A stretch of 64,000 nt of DNA. Source: Pelecanus crispus (lineage: Eukaryota; Chordata; Aves; Pelecaniformes; Pelecanidae). The DNA is taken from the NCBI RefSeq assembly GCF_030463565.1, contig NC_134659.1:7200511-7264510 (forward strand). Reading direction: 5' to 3'. A program made the position numbers and the translations under genes. Shown one piece after another: positions 50,801 to 59,285 of this stretch. The notes below the pieces were generated by a model, which was not told the origin of the DNA, did no database searches, and saw only the letters and a program-made list of their open reading frames with translations. The stretch's first letter is position 1; each line of letters opens with the position of its first letter.

Positions 50801-52000
50801 AGCACCAAAGAGGCCACCTGGCAACATCTCCTGGACTTTTTCTGGGTCTACAGTCAGCATCAAGTGGGACCCGGTGGTGGCGAAGGCAGATGAGTCTGCA
50901 GTTACGGGGTACAAGGTACGGGCAGATTGTAGCTGGCCTTCTCTTAGAAGTGACCCTAAGGAAATCACAGTGAACGTAAACTTGAACTTGCCTCTTCCAA
51001 CAGATGCTTTACAGGCAGGATTCCCACTCTGCTCCCACACTATACCTGGCCAGCAAGAGCCGGATCGACATCCCCGTCCCTGAAGACTTCACTCATGCCT
51101 TTGTACAGATCAGGGTGACGGGCCCTGGGGGAGACGGAATCCCAGCAGAAGTTCACATCCTCCGAAACAGTGGTACGTACGCTCCTCTGACTGCATGCAC
51201 AAATGCTGATTTACAGGGTGCTTCACAGACCGCTGGAAAACGAGCTCAGAGAGAGGACTCAGAATTTGCAGGACTACTTGCCCGTTATTTACTTATCAAA
51301 GAACAGTGGTAGCAAATAACTTAGTCACACCTCCTCCCCTGCCTGGCCATAGCATGGCGTAATAGCAATAAATGCTATTATGTTTTAAAATCCCACTCTC
51401 TGTTCCAGGAATGCGGGGGAACCTCCTACCCCAGTGTTTTAGGTTGAGTCTCTGGAATTGGTCTTTGGCTCCCTTGTGCTGTTCACTCAAAAGATCTTCT
51501 GACATATTCCTCTCCAGCCCTCCATCAGCTAACCTCTCCCCAGACTCTGAGCAACCTTTCACTCTAGTCTGAACCCAGCTTTATTTTACTTGCAGCTAAA
51601 GCTCTTGAGGCCCCACGTAAGCCCAACTTACATTTCCTAAGAGTGAAATCCTGGCTCTGTTTGTGGGGCCCCAACATCAACTCCAGCAGGTTCCTTTCAG
51701 GGTATAAGTACCCAGGGCCCACCTCCAAATTCTTGTTTCAAATCCTGAGAGGTTCACCAGAGGTAAATCCAATACAAGCACACAGAACCCCAGAATTAAC
51801 ATTTTACCGACCTCCCTACTCTTTCCACAAGACATCAGGTTGTGTCTGTGCAACGTGACGGTTGCTGCTTCCCTGCTCCCTTTCTTTCAGGGACAAGTAT
51901 GATGGTGGAGGACTCTGTGACGAGGCCGGTGCCACATGCTGTCATTATTACAACTAACTCTCTAGTAATGGTGGCCCTGATCAGCTACCTGGAGCTCTGA
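35714..52000 (+). CDS. CNTN2: Contactin-2 (axonin-1/TAG-1), complete coding sequence in 22 exons
   Basis: Contactin-2 is a GPI-anchored neural adhesion molecule that binds itself, L1-family receptors and Caspr2; it acts in axon guidance and juxtaparanode assembly. Translation starts at 35780. Exons, all GT-AG, are given below; their coding lengths add to 3111 nt, 1036 residues plus stop, the length I recall for chicken axonin-1. Approximate domains: signal peptide 1-23, Ig1 33-125, Ig2 126-227, Ig3 228-319, Ig4 320-408, Ig5 409-501, Ig6 502-600, FnIII 601-703, 704-805, 806-906 and 907-1005, GPI signal 1006-1036. Each Ig domain is split over two exons and keeps its two Cys, for example LACRA/YQCVA and PCQPR/YTCFA. 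I see no frameshift or stop. It follows NFASC on the same strand, as in human 1q32. Confidence 0.96.
35835..40917 (+). other. CNTN2: CNTN2 intron 2
   Basis: A 5.1-kb GT-AG intron. It contains the solo LTR at 36247-36817 and an AT-rich stretch at 38.6-39.3 kb. No other exon was needed to keep the reading frame. Confidence 0.75.
36247..36817 (-). mobile_element. Solo LTR of the ERVL-like family, copy 2, in CNTN2 intron 2
   Basis: A 571-bp LTR of the same family as the copy at 29.2 kb, with complete TG...CA ends and a perfect 5-bp duplication, CCTGA, at 36242-36246 and 36818-36822. It is antisense to CNTN2, the orientation usually tolerated in introns. It lies 413 nt after the exon 2 donor. No internal viral gene is present. 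Confidence 0.93.
40918..41062 (+). CDS. CNTN2: CNTN2 exon 3 (mature N-terminus, first half of Ig1)
   Basis: 145 nt, phase 1 to 2. Encodes [17 protein letters not shown] and [15 protein letters not shown], with the first Ig1 Cys. Confidence 0.95.
41355..41530 (+). CDS. CNTN2: CNTN2 exon 4 (second half of Ig1)
   Basis: 176 nt, phase 2 to 1. Starts [15 protein letters not shown] and holds the Ig motif [11 protein letters not shown]. Confidence 0.95.
41857..41952 (+). CDS. CNTN2: CNTN2 exon 5 (first part of Ig2)
   Basis: 96 nt, phase 1 to 1. Encodes [20 protein letters not shown] and the first Ig2 Cys. The acceptor is GTTTAG at 41851-41856. The nearby TTTTGCAG would create a stop, so it is not used. 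Confidence 0.93.
42272..42481 (+). CDS. CNTN2: CNTN2 exon 6 (rest of Ig2)
   Basis: 210 nt, phase 1 to 1. Encodes [19 protein letters not shown] and [12 protein letters not shown]. Confidence 0.95.
43058..43157 (+). CDS. CNTN2: CNTN2 exon 7 (first half of Ig3)
   Basis: 100 nt, phase 1 to 2. Encodes [20 protein letters not shown] and LECFAFG. Confidence 0.95.
43430..43605 (+). CDS. CNTN2: CNTN2 exon 8 (second half of Ig3)
   Basis: 176 nt, phase 2 to 1. Encodes [13 protein letters not shown] and [16 protein letters not shown]. Confidence 0.95.
44297..44433 (+). CDS. CNTN2: CNTN2 exon 9 (first half of Ig4)
   Basis: 137 nt, phase 1 to 0. Encodes [18 protein letters not shown] and [15 protein letters not shown]. 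Confidence 0.95.
44966..45095 (+). CDS. CNTN2: CNTN2 exon 10 (second half of Ig4)
   Basis: 130 nt, phase 0 to 1. Encodes [15 protein letters not shown] and [15 protein letters not shown]. The bend between Ig2 and Ig3 lets Ig1-4 form a horseshoe in known axonin-1 structures. Confidence 0.95.
45978..46128 (+). CDS. CNTN2: CNTN2 exon 11 (first half of Ig5)
   Basis: 151 nt, phase 1 to 2. Encodes [19 protein letters not shown] and [16 protein letters not shown]. Confidence 0.95.
46411..46538 (+). CDS. CNTN2: CNTN2 exon 12 (second half of Ig5)
   Basis: 128 nt, phase 2 to 1. Encodes [20 protein letters not shown] and [16 protein letters not shown]. Contains N-glycosylation sequons NIS and NST. Confidence 0.95.
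46911..47086 (+). CDS. CNTN2: CNTN2 exon 13 (first half of Ig6)
   Basis: 176 nt, phase 1 to 0. Encodes [20 protein letters not shown] and [19 protein letters not shown]. Confidence 0.95.
47225..47345 (+). CDS. CNTN2: CNTN2 exon 14 (second half of Ig6)
   Basis: 121 nt, phase 0 to 1. Encodes [18 protein letters not shown] and [16 protein letters not shown]. Confidence 0.95.
47634..47792 (+). CDS. CNTN2: CNTN2 exon 15 (Ig-Fn hinge, start of FnIII-1)
   Basis: 159 nt, phase 1 to 1. Encodes the flexible GPPGPPGG hinge and [18 protein letters not shown]. Confidence 0.95.
47936..48085 (+). CDS. CNTN2: CNTN2 exon 16 (rest of FnIII-1)
   Basis: 150 nt, phase 1 to 1. Encodes [17 protein letters not shown] and [17 protein letters not shown]. 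Confidence 0.95.
48837..48907 (+). CDS. CNTN2: CNTN2 exon 17 (start of FnIII-2)
   Basis: 71 nt, phase 1 to 0. Encodes [20 protein letters not shown] and NWT. Confidence 0.94.
49100..49334 (+). CDS. CNTN2: CNTN2 exon 18 (rest of FnIII-2)
   Basis: 235 nt, phase 0 to 1. Encodes [17 protein letters not shown] and [18 protein letters not shown]. Confidence 0.95.
49777..49892 (+). CDS. CNTN2: CNTN2 exon 19 (start of FnIII-3)
   Basis: 116 nt, phase 1 to 0. Encodes [18 protein letters not shown] and LLGYE. Confidence 0.95.
50251..50437 (+). CDS. CNTN2: CNTN2 exon 20 (rest of FnIII-3)
   Basis: 187 nt, phase 0 to 1. Encodes [20 protein letters not shown] and [19 protein letters not shown]. Confidence 0.95.
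50803..50915 (+). CDS. CNTN2: CNTN2 exon 21 (start of FnIII-4)
   Basis: 113 nt, phase 1 to 0. Encodes [20 protein letters not shown] and SAVTGYK. Confidence 0.95.
51004..51172 (+). CDS. CNTN2: CNTN2 exon 22 (rest of FnIII-4)
   Basis: 169 nt, phase 0 to 1. Encodes [16 protein letters not shown] and [18 protein letters not shown]. Confidence 0.95.
51891..52000 (+). CDS. CNTN2: CNTN2 exon 23 (GPI-anchor signal and stop)
   Basis: 110 nt from phase 1 to TGA 51998-52000. Encodes [17 protein letters not shown] and a hydrophobic end, [14 protein letters not shown], with no cytoplasmic tail. This is the pattern of a GPI-attachment signal that is cut off in the ER. Confidence 0.95.
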
Positions 52001-52210
52001 CGATGGCCAGCGCAGCAGAGGACTCCCGGACATGCTTCCTCCCAAGCCAGTGGGGAACTGCTCAATACTTGGCTGCTGCAACTTCAAGTTTGTACCACAG
52101 CAGCACTACAGAGAAAGGATTTGACAACATTGTTTTAAGGGAGGAAGAAACAGCTTTTTTTTTGTTTTGGAAGAATATAAGCTTTCATACAAGACATGGG
52201 TCTTTAACCA

Positions 52211-52216
52211 ATTAAA
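52211..52216 (+). promoter_or_regulatory. CNTN2: Candidate proximal CNTN2 poly(A) signal
   Basis: ATTAAA about 210 nt after the stop, in AT-rich sequence. Confidence 0.3.
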
Positions 52217-53713
52217 AATTTTTTTAAAGAAACGAGTAAAACGAAGAAGAATTCTACGTGAATTCTGACAGCCAACTGCCCCCCACACTGTATCCAGTAG
52301 GTTTTTCTGCCTTATGAAGCCATGTACTAAAATAACCAGACTGCTAAACTTGACTACTTTTTTTTTTAAAATGTGCAGTGAATTTGGGGGGGGATGGGGT
52401 GGGTAAGGGGAGGATGGGGACTGAGGATTTCACAGTGATCAGCATGTTCCACACCAATCCCAGTCACTGCCATCTCTAACAAATTATGGGACAGGACTTT
52501 TTTTTTTTTCCCCTACCCATAATATGAGCCAAATTCCACAGCAACCAGCCGAAGGAGATAAAGCCACAAGAGAGATTGATCTCTGCCCCATCCTGAAGAT
52601 GAGTGAACACAGAGTTTAGATTGTGAAAAGCGTTTTTTACAGCACCGGTGTTAACTTGCAACCCCAGCCTATTGTTTGTATCAACTGTTATGCTGTGAGG
52701 TGCAATGTTCAACATTATCCATATCCCACATGCTTTTGGGGTGTTTTTGTTATAGCGTTTGCTTCTTTCCTTTTTGTTTGGGGAGAAGAAGGGGTAAGCA
52801 AAAAGGAGATACTCTTCTAGCATCCACTAATTTGGAGAGGCAGTTCTGCCTAATAATGGAGATGTCAACACATCCAGTTTCAATAGAGAGAGGGTCTTAA
52901 AGGAGGAAGAAAAAGGAATATTACATAATTTAACCAAGAACCGGAGACTCAAGGAAACCATCGCTGGGGCAACAAGGAAAATCTGGACTCAGTCAGATTC
53001 ATCACCCTACACAAATGGTTCCGTCCAGCCAAAACGCCAGTCTCAACTTGGGACTGCAAGATTGAGATCCACCCAGTAAGTCAGTCTGGTTTTCAGGTCC
53101 AAGGCTCATACAGCTAACGCAAATGGGCGGGCTGATACCCCAAAGTAGTACAGAGGTGTTGAGGTGCACCATTAAGTAAGATGGTTGGGAATAGATGTTG
53201 CATGTTAAAAATCTGTCTCCCGGTAAAGCAATTGACCAAAGGTAACGAGAAGCTGATTTACACTGCTTGCTGGTTAGATGCAAAGTGTGCTTTTAGGGAC
53301 CTTTACCTGCCTGTACCTTCCTCCTTCCCAGCGGGCAATACTGCTGGCCTGAGCAATCTCAGTTCCAGAATTACCTGACGAAGGGCTACGCTTGCAGGAC
53401 TCTGCAATGGCAAGGCACTGGCATGCAGTTTCTGCACCAGGTGCCAACTCCTTGTCCTTGCTCATCATTTTAAAACTACCACGTTCTAGTCCTTAGTGAG
53501 CATTTGAGAAATTACATGCATAAATCCCTGGCCTCCTGGAGTTATGCCTGTTGTCCATATCCATAGTATCGCATCACAATTTTTTTTAGCATCTGGCCTA
53601 CCCTGGAAGCAAGAAGGTAAATGGGATGCAAACAGCAAGGCTCCGGGCTGAGGAAGAAGGGCTCCTATGTGTTTAGCAAACAAGAGAAATGTTTTAAGAA
53701 ACAGGCAAAGAAA

Positions 53714-53719
53714 AATAAA
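53714..53719 (+). promoter_or_regulatory. CNTN2: Candidate middle CNTN2 poly(A) signal
   Basis: AATAAA about 1.7 kb after the stop. Use is unproven. Confidence 0.3.
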
Positions 53720-56700
53720 CTTAATGAAAGAGTCTAAACATGTAGAGCACAGCTGCAGCAAAAAGAAAGGGTACCTCACTGTTTCCATTACAAATAACAC
53801 CTGGGATGAAGTGGAGAAAAGAAGACAACAGCTCCCACCGACACATGGCAGACTGAGGCGGGCAGCGAAGGCAGGGAACCATCACCCCCGGAGCCTGTCC
53901 TGAGCCTCCTCCACCTCCCTCTGCAGCTCTCCAGGAATTACCCCCTCAGTCCCTCTAGCAGGCTGAAACACTTCTTTCAGAAGGACAACAGCTAAATATA
54001 AATGGTATTTTTGTATGATTTATGTTCTTGAAGATTTTGCAATACTTTTATTGATGTTTGGAAGCTTTGTTTGGCAAAATATTTTATGTTTTTAATTCAG
54101 CACTTTTGTTATCACCTCCATCTTGCCAGGCCTTCAACCTTTTTACCCCAAAAGGCTCAATGAAAGGAAAATTAGGAATTCAGCGTTAGCTCAAAACCAA
54201 AGCAAATCAGGGCTTGGGCAACAGTTACCCGATCGATATGCAGAACTAGTGGTAGCCATAATGACAATATTTAGGAGGCGTAAACTAACTGGAGCTATGG
54301 AGCTTCAGAGCACTGCTGGATGACGCCCACTGCAGCCCTGCGGAAGCATGGGCCCAATTCAGGAGAGGACCAAACAAAAGCAGCAAGGTTAAACAACGCT
54401 GCCCAGAGCCTTCCCCGAACGGAGATGCAGACACCGGAGGCACCCCAGGTCCAATCCTGCGCAGCAGCCAGCGCTGCAGGGAGGGACCGGAACAGAAATC
54501 CCTCGTACTGAAGAAGCCTGCTGCACTCCTCAGGAGGAACTGCTGAGCGGGAGAGAGCTGCTTCGGGGCACAGCCCAGCTGCAGCCACGAGGTTCACACT
54601 GGTTTCAGGCACAGACGCTGCATGAGGCCAGAGCGTTCACCCCATCACGCATCACCAGTCCCATCCAGGGCAGCCAAAATGCCGGCTCTCCCAAGGGGCT
54701 GCTATGCCTGCACGCCCACAGACACAGCTAATTCCCTTCGAGAGCTGCACACTAGACACCTCGGGGCAGAAGAATGTGTTTTGATGGACCACATGTTGGA
54801 TGAACTCTCACAAGTGAGCAAAACGAACCAATTTACTCCAGCGAAATTCAAGGGGCTGAGGTTCAGCATCAGTCTAGGTCTGACCATGCAATGTCCCTCG
54901 CAGAAACCTGGTCTCAACAGATGCTTCCCAATGTGTCTGGCAGCACTAGTTGCACTCTGTTTTATTGAGCTTAACAGTGCTGGAAAGCAAGATGCTTTAT
55001 TGCATGGTTAAAACAGTACCCAAATGCTGCAATGACACTGGGTTTTAAATAGCAGCCACCTGCAACATTTCCCTGGGAAGGTTAATACATTTTCCATACA
55101 TTTCTTAAACTAGATCACAGGCACATTTTATATAAGAAGTGAAAAACTACATGAGTTGGATTTCACATGTTCCAGTTAGCACTGCTCTGCATTGCAAATG
55201 GGCTGAATATATTCTAATTTGTAAAACGGATGGGACAGTATTTTCTAAAGCCTTCAAGTGACAAGTAGGTCCCCTTGAAAGTTAAATGTCTTCGATCTGA
55301 ATTCCAGCTACGCCTCTTTTTTGAAAAGGTAAATCATCAGTACATACAGTTTCATCAGTATGCATTTTAAATCAAAACACTGCTGAGCTTCTGCAACATT
55401 TTAAGGATTAAACATAGAAGCAAAGAGGTATGACCACAATGGCCTTACAACCACTTGCTCTAATCCCAGCTCTGACACTGACTCCATCTGCAGCTCCAAG
55501 CAATTATTTCACCACTTGCTGCCTCAGTTTCCCTTCCTGAAAAGTGAGGCAGAAGCAGCCCATTGGGTATTTGCAAGTTCTTTGCAGTTTTAAAGTATCT
55601 GCGTATTCACACTGCTGTCAAAGGCGCGACTGCAGCTGACGTAGGGTATGAGAGCTGACTCGAACTACCTAGCTCGGGCACCAGGAGCAGCGCACCCACG
55701 GCAGCAAAGGCTTCAGCGAGGCTGATCGGTCACTGCCCGAGTCCTCGGTGGCAAGCTTGTCCTCGTACCTGTGCTCTCTCTGCTACCTAGTCCTTGCCTA
55801 ACTCAGCTAGCCACAGCTCAGCTGACGTCAGTGTTTCCTGAGCATGAGCATAAAGAAACTCTGAAAAATGCACACGGTAAACAGGCAGTCTCTCCCCCAC
55901 AGATTTTTTTTTTTTTTTTTTAATTTTGGGGGAAATTCGTTGACACTCCAAAGCTGCAGAGCAGAAAAAGACAGTGGCACATTATGAAACGCTACAGGTA
56001 AGCGCAGGGAAACACCTCGGGTGAAGGACAGGGCATGTTGGGGACGGAGGGGGACAGAAAAGACTTTCCACTTGCAACACCAGAGGGTGAGAAAGGCCAA
56101 GTTCAGGCCCAGACGGTTACAGGCTAAACTCCGCTCCAGACAGGACAGCTCAGTTTTTGAACACAGACACAAGCCACATTAAGACAGACACCACCTTGTC
56201 TTAGGCAGTCCGTTCTGCCATTTTATTTATCAGGGGGTTAGGTGACCCACAGAAAAGGATTTGCACCTGCAAATGCAGCATTTGTACCTAGTTAAGCTTT
56301 ATCCAGCCTATTAAAAAACCCCTACATATAAAGCCTAGCCAGAGCCACCAACAGGAGAAAAAGATGTGAAAGAAGCCTACTGTAAAGCCAGTTAGAGGTT
56401 CCTAAAACGCAGCACAGGGGTTAAAAGGAAAGGTGTTCAGAGCCGGGGGAGGAAACTTTAGATTTCAACATCTTAACAGGGCTTACTGGCTTTACATTAT
56501 TGCATTAAGTTGCAAATCAATTTCCTGTCTCCTTGAGAATCCCCCACATTTAATTGCTCTGAGCATTCGCTTTAGAGATTAATTTACAGGGATGAGTTAA
56601 GTGCCATGTGTTTTGTTCTCGGCACTGTAATGGCTCGCTAAGGAAAGCCAGCTAATTTCACAGGGACCACCTTACTTGTCAGTAGCAAAACCCAACCTGA

Positions 56701-57241
56701 CAAGGGTGCTGTAAGGAACATGCAACAAGGGTGAAATGTTTTGAGACTGCCAAACGAAAGGCGCTTTACAGTTCTGATTTATTCATATTTAACAGAAAAT
56801 AATCTTCTACCTGGTGCTACTGAACTCGCAGACTGAAGACTGCACTTCTGGTTTTAGGTTGCCTGGGCTAAATTCAGCACTCAGCTATATGAGTTTGAAT
56901 CGGGAACAGCTCACATTTGCAGCAGGACAGATTAAGTGGTGTGCCCTGAACGGGAGACGCTCAGATCTTTGCCCAAGGAATCAGCTGGATACCGCAGGCA
57001 TCACATTCAGCTAATGCCTGGGGGGCCTAAATCCCATCTGCTCTAAACCTGCAAAACTGTCCCCCATCCACAGAAACCCTCTGCTGTGAATATTTTAATC
57101 CAGCTTCACTACACACAAACAGGGCAGTTATCTTCTCGGTAACTTTGTTGTACATTATTTTTTTAAGAAAACCAAATGGGAAACATTGTAAGCATACTGT
57201 AATTATGGTTATTTATTGACTACAGTAGCACGCAGTTCATA

Positions 57242-57247
57242 AATAAA
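57242..57247 (+). promoter_or_regulatory. CNTN2: Candidate distal CNTN2 poly(A) signal
   Basis: AATAAA at the end of an AT-rich region, with GT-rich sequence within about 40 nt. It comes just before the composition changes and repeats begin. Confidence 0.45.
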
Positions 57248-57574
57248 GATCTTCAGAGACTTTAGACAACTACTGGAGTCTGGAGTACTTCTGTCCAGCT
57301 TTAAATGCAATCAGTACCTTGCTTGCTCAGGAGTCCCCTTGGCCCAGGGCTGTATTTTTCCTGATTGCCAACTGCGTGTACTAATACAAACAAGGAGCCC
57401 AGTGAGACCCCCATCTGCATGGAGCTGGACACCTCAGCAAAAATTAAGTCAATTAAGATCTATTAAACTCAAATCCTATCCCATGACAGTGATAACTAAC
57501 CAAAAGAGGAGAGACTGTCCATGGAGCAAGGAACTGCAGGTGTTGAGGGTCTGGTTAGAGATGTTAATATACTG

Positions 57575-57695
57575 TGCTCCCAAAGTGCCACGTCTACACA
57601 GTTTTTGAACACTTCCAGGGATGGGGACTCCACCACCTCTCTGGGCAGCCTGTTCCAATGCTTGACCACCCTTTCCGTGAAGAAATTTTTCCTAA
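57575..57695 (-). mobile_element. CR1 internal fragment, minus strand
   Basis: Carries the conserved [20 protein letters not shown] coding stretch of CR1 on the minus strand, without a CR1 3' end of its own. Confidence 0.88.
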
Positions 57696-57801
57696 TCATA
57701 GAATCATCAAATCGTTGAGGTTGGAAAAGACCTTTAAGATCATCCAGTCCAACCATTAACCTAACACTACCAAGTCCACCACGAAACCAGTTAAGGGCAG
57801 A
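57696..57801 (-). mobile_element. CR1 3'-end fragment, minus strand
   Basis: A fresh CR1 3' end (TCATAGAATCATCAAATCG, GGTTGGAAAAGACCTTTAAG) begins in the middle of the preceding CR1 sequence. Confidence 0.88.
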
Positions 57802-57860
57802 GTAGCAATTTCATGTTTCCTGGCTTGGGGGCTGGATTATTTTCAATCAAAGTAAAAACT

Positions 57861-58324
57861 AGGAATCATTAAGGTTAGAAAGGATCTCTAAGATCATCAG
57901 CCCAACCATCAACCCAACACCCCCATGCCCACTAAACCATATCCCAAAGTGCCACGTCTGCCCATTTTTTGAGCGCCTCCAGGGATGGGGACTCCACCAC
58001 CTCTCTGGGCAGCCTGTTCCAATGCTTGACCACCCTTTCCATGGAAAAATTTCTCCCAATATCCAACCTAAACCTCCCCTGGTGCAGCTTGAGCCCATTT
58101 CCTCTCGTCCTATCACTAACTTCTTGGGAGAAGAGCCCAACACCCCCCTCCCTGCCCCCTCCTGCCAGGAGCTGCAGAGCGATCAGGTCTCCCCTCAGCC
58201 TCCTCTTCTCCAGGCTGAACACCCCCAGCTCCCTCAGCCGCTCCCCACCAGCCCTGTGCTCCAGACCCTTCCCCAGCTCCGCTGCCCTTCTCTGGCCACG
58301 CTCCAGCACCCCAATGTCCTTCTC
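57861..58324 (-). mobile_element. CR1 fragment, minus strand
   Basis: The longest piece of the cluster. On the minus strand it encodes [40 protein letters not shown] and [16 protein letters not shown]. Its 3' end has diverged (GGAATCATTAAGGTTAGAA). Confidence 0.92.
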
Positions 58325-58395
58325 AGAATCACAGAATCATTTAGGTTGGAAAAGACCTTTAAGATCATCCAGTCCAACCATTAACCTAGTGCCAC
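58325..58395 (-). mobile_element. CR1 3'-end fragment, minus strand
   Basis: A 70-nt copy of the CR1 3' end (AGAATCACAGAATCATTTAG) abutting the 5'-truncation point of the previous copy. Confidence 0.85.
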
Positions 58396-58522
58396 ACCCC
58401 AAAGCAGACTGTCCAGGGAGCATCGTGGCGGTTCTGTGATTCCCTTGGGCTACATTAAGGTGAAACGACACCAAATGATCAATTAAACGCTTCAGTGACA
58501 GTAAACACCAACCTGAACGTGG

Positions 58523-58657
58523 AAAGCACAACGACGGGCAGCCCGAACCGGGGAGGCGCGATAAGCAACGCGGGTTCTAACCCAAACACAAAGTGCAATG
58601 GTAGGCAACTTGAACCAGGAAAGCACCACGATAAGGAACGCGGGTTCTAACCCAATA
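58523..58657. repeat. 68-bp unit duplicated in tandem
   Basis: Two imperfect copies (58523-58590 and 58591-58657). Each starts AAG(C/T)(A/G)CAA and ends CGCGGGTTCTAACCCAA. It borders the CpG island. No known family recognised. Confidence 0.8.
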
Positions 58658-58679
58658 CTTGTAAAAGGACAGGAGAAGG

Positions 58680-59120
58680 AAGAAAGAGGAGAGCGAGATC
58701 TCACCACCCGCGGATCCCACGACGTCGACGCCGAACGGCGCACACCCCGGCGCTGGGCGCTGCTCCCGGAGCGCGGGGCCCGGCTGCGGCCGGGGGGAGG
58801 CCGGGGGGAGGCCAGGCCAGGCTGGGCCGGGCTGGGCCGGGGCGACAGCGCGGGGTCCCCCGGGGGACCCCCCACCACCCCCGGGGGTGGGGGTGCACCC
58901 GCAGCCCCTCGGAGCTGGGGCTGGGCTGGGCCAGGCCCCGCCTCTCACCCCGCCCCCCCGCGAGGCACCTTCCAGAACGTTCTGCAGCTTCTGCGCAGGC
59001 GCCGCTGGGGGGCGGGGGGACGGGCCCCTTCCTCACAGGGAGCCCGCGCGACGTCGGCCGTGGGAGGGCGGGGTTGCGAGTGCTCCCCTCAGGCAGCGTC
59101 CCCGCCTGGGGCTGTGCGGA
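58680..59120. promoter_or_regulatory. CpG island, candidate promoter
   Basis: Very GC- and CpG-rich, with several GC boxes (CCCCGCC, GGGCGGGG), an NRF1-like TGCGCAGGCGCC near 58994 and a perfect heat-shock element at 58969-58983. On the minus strand, CGGGTG/GTGAGAT near 58707 is a good donor, which would fit a short non-coding first exon of a leftward gene. No coding exon could be linked to it, so direction and gene are unknown. Confidence 0.55.
58969..58983. promoter_or_regulatory. Heat-shock element, three perfect alternating units
   Basis: CTTCCAGAACGTTCT matches nTTCnnGAAnnTTCn, the HSF1 binding site. It lies inside the CpG island, beside GC boxes. Confidence 0.6.
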
Positions 59121-59285
59121 CCCCGCTTCATCTTCATCGCCGGGGGGACCTTAGGGCGCCTCCCCGCAGGCCTTCGCTCGCCTCCCCCGTGTTTGGGACG
59201 TTAACCCTTTCAGTCCCTGACACCTAGCGCTGCCCGGCCCACCGCTGAACCCTGCCCCTCGGCACCACGGCTGTACGTCCCTCGC

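Larger units (their letters stand above)
52001..57265 (+). other. CNTN2: Probable CNTN2 3' untranslated region
   Basis: No exon or repeat interrupts this 5.3-kb AT-rich stretch. ATTAAA at 52211, AATAAA at 53714 and AATAAA at 57242 are possible ends. The last precedes the CR1 cluster and is the best distal candidate. Open frames here have no domain similarity that I recognise. I looked for TMEM81, which follows CNTN2 in human, and did not find it. Confidence 0.5.

Noticed and set aside
58598..59227. 209-residue open frame in the CpG island
   Set aside because: Pro/Arg/Gly-rich translation of GC-rich DNA, with no domain. Overlapping frames on the other strand are equally long.
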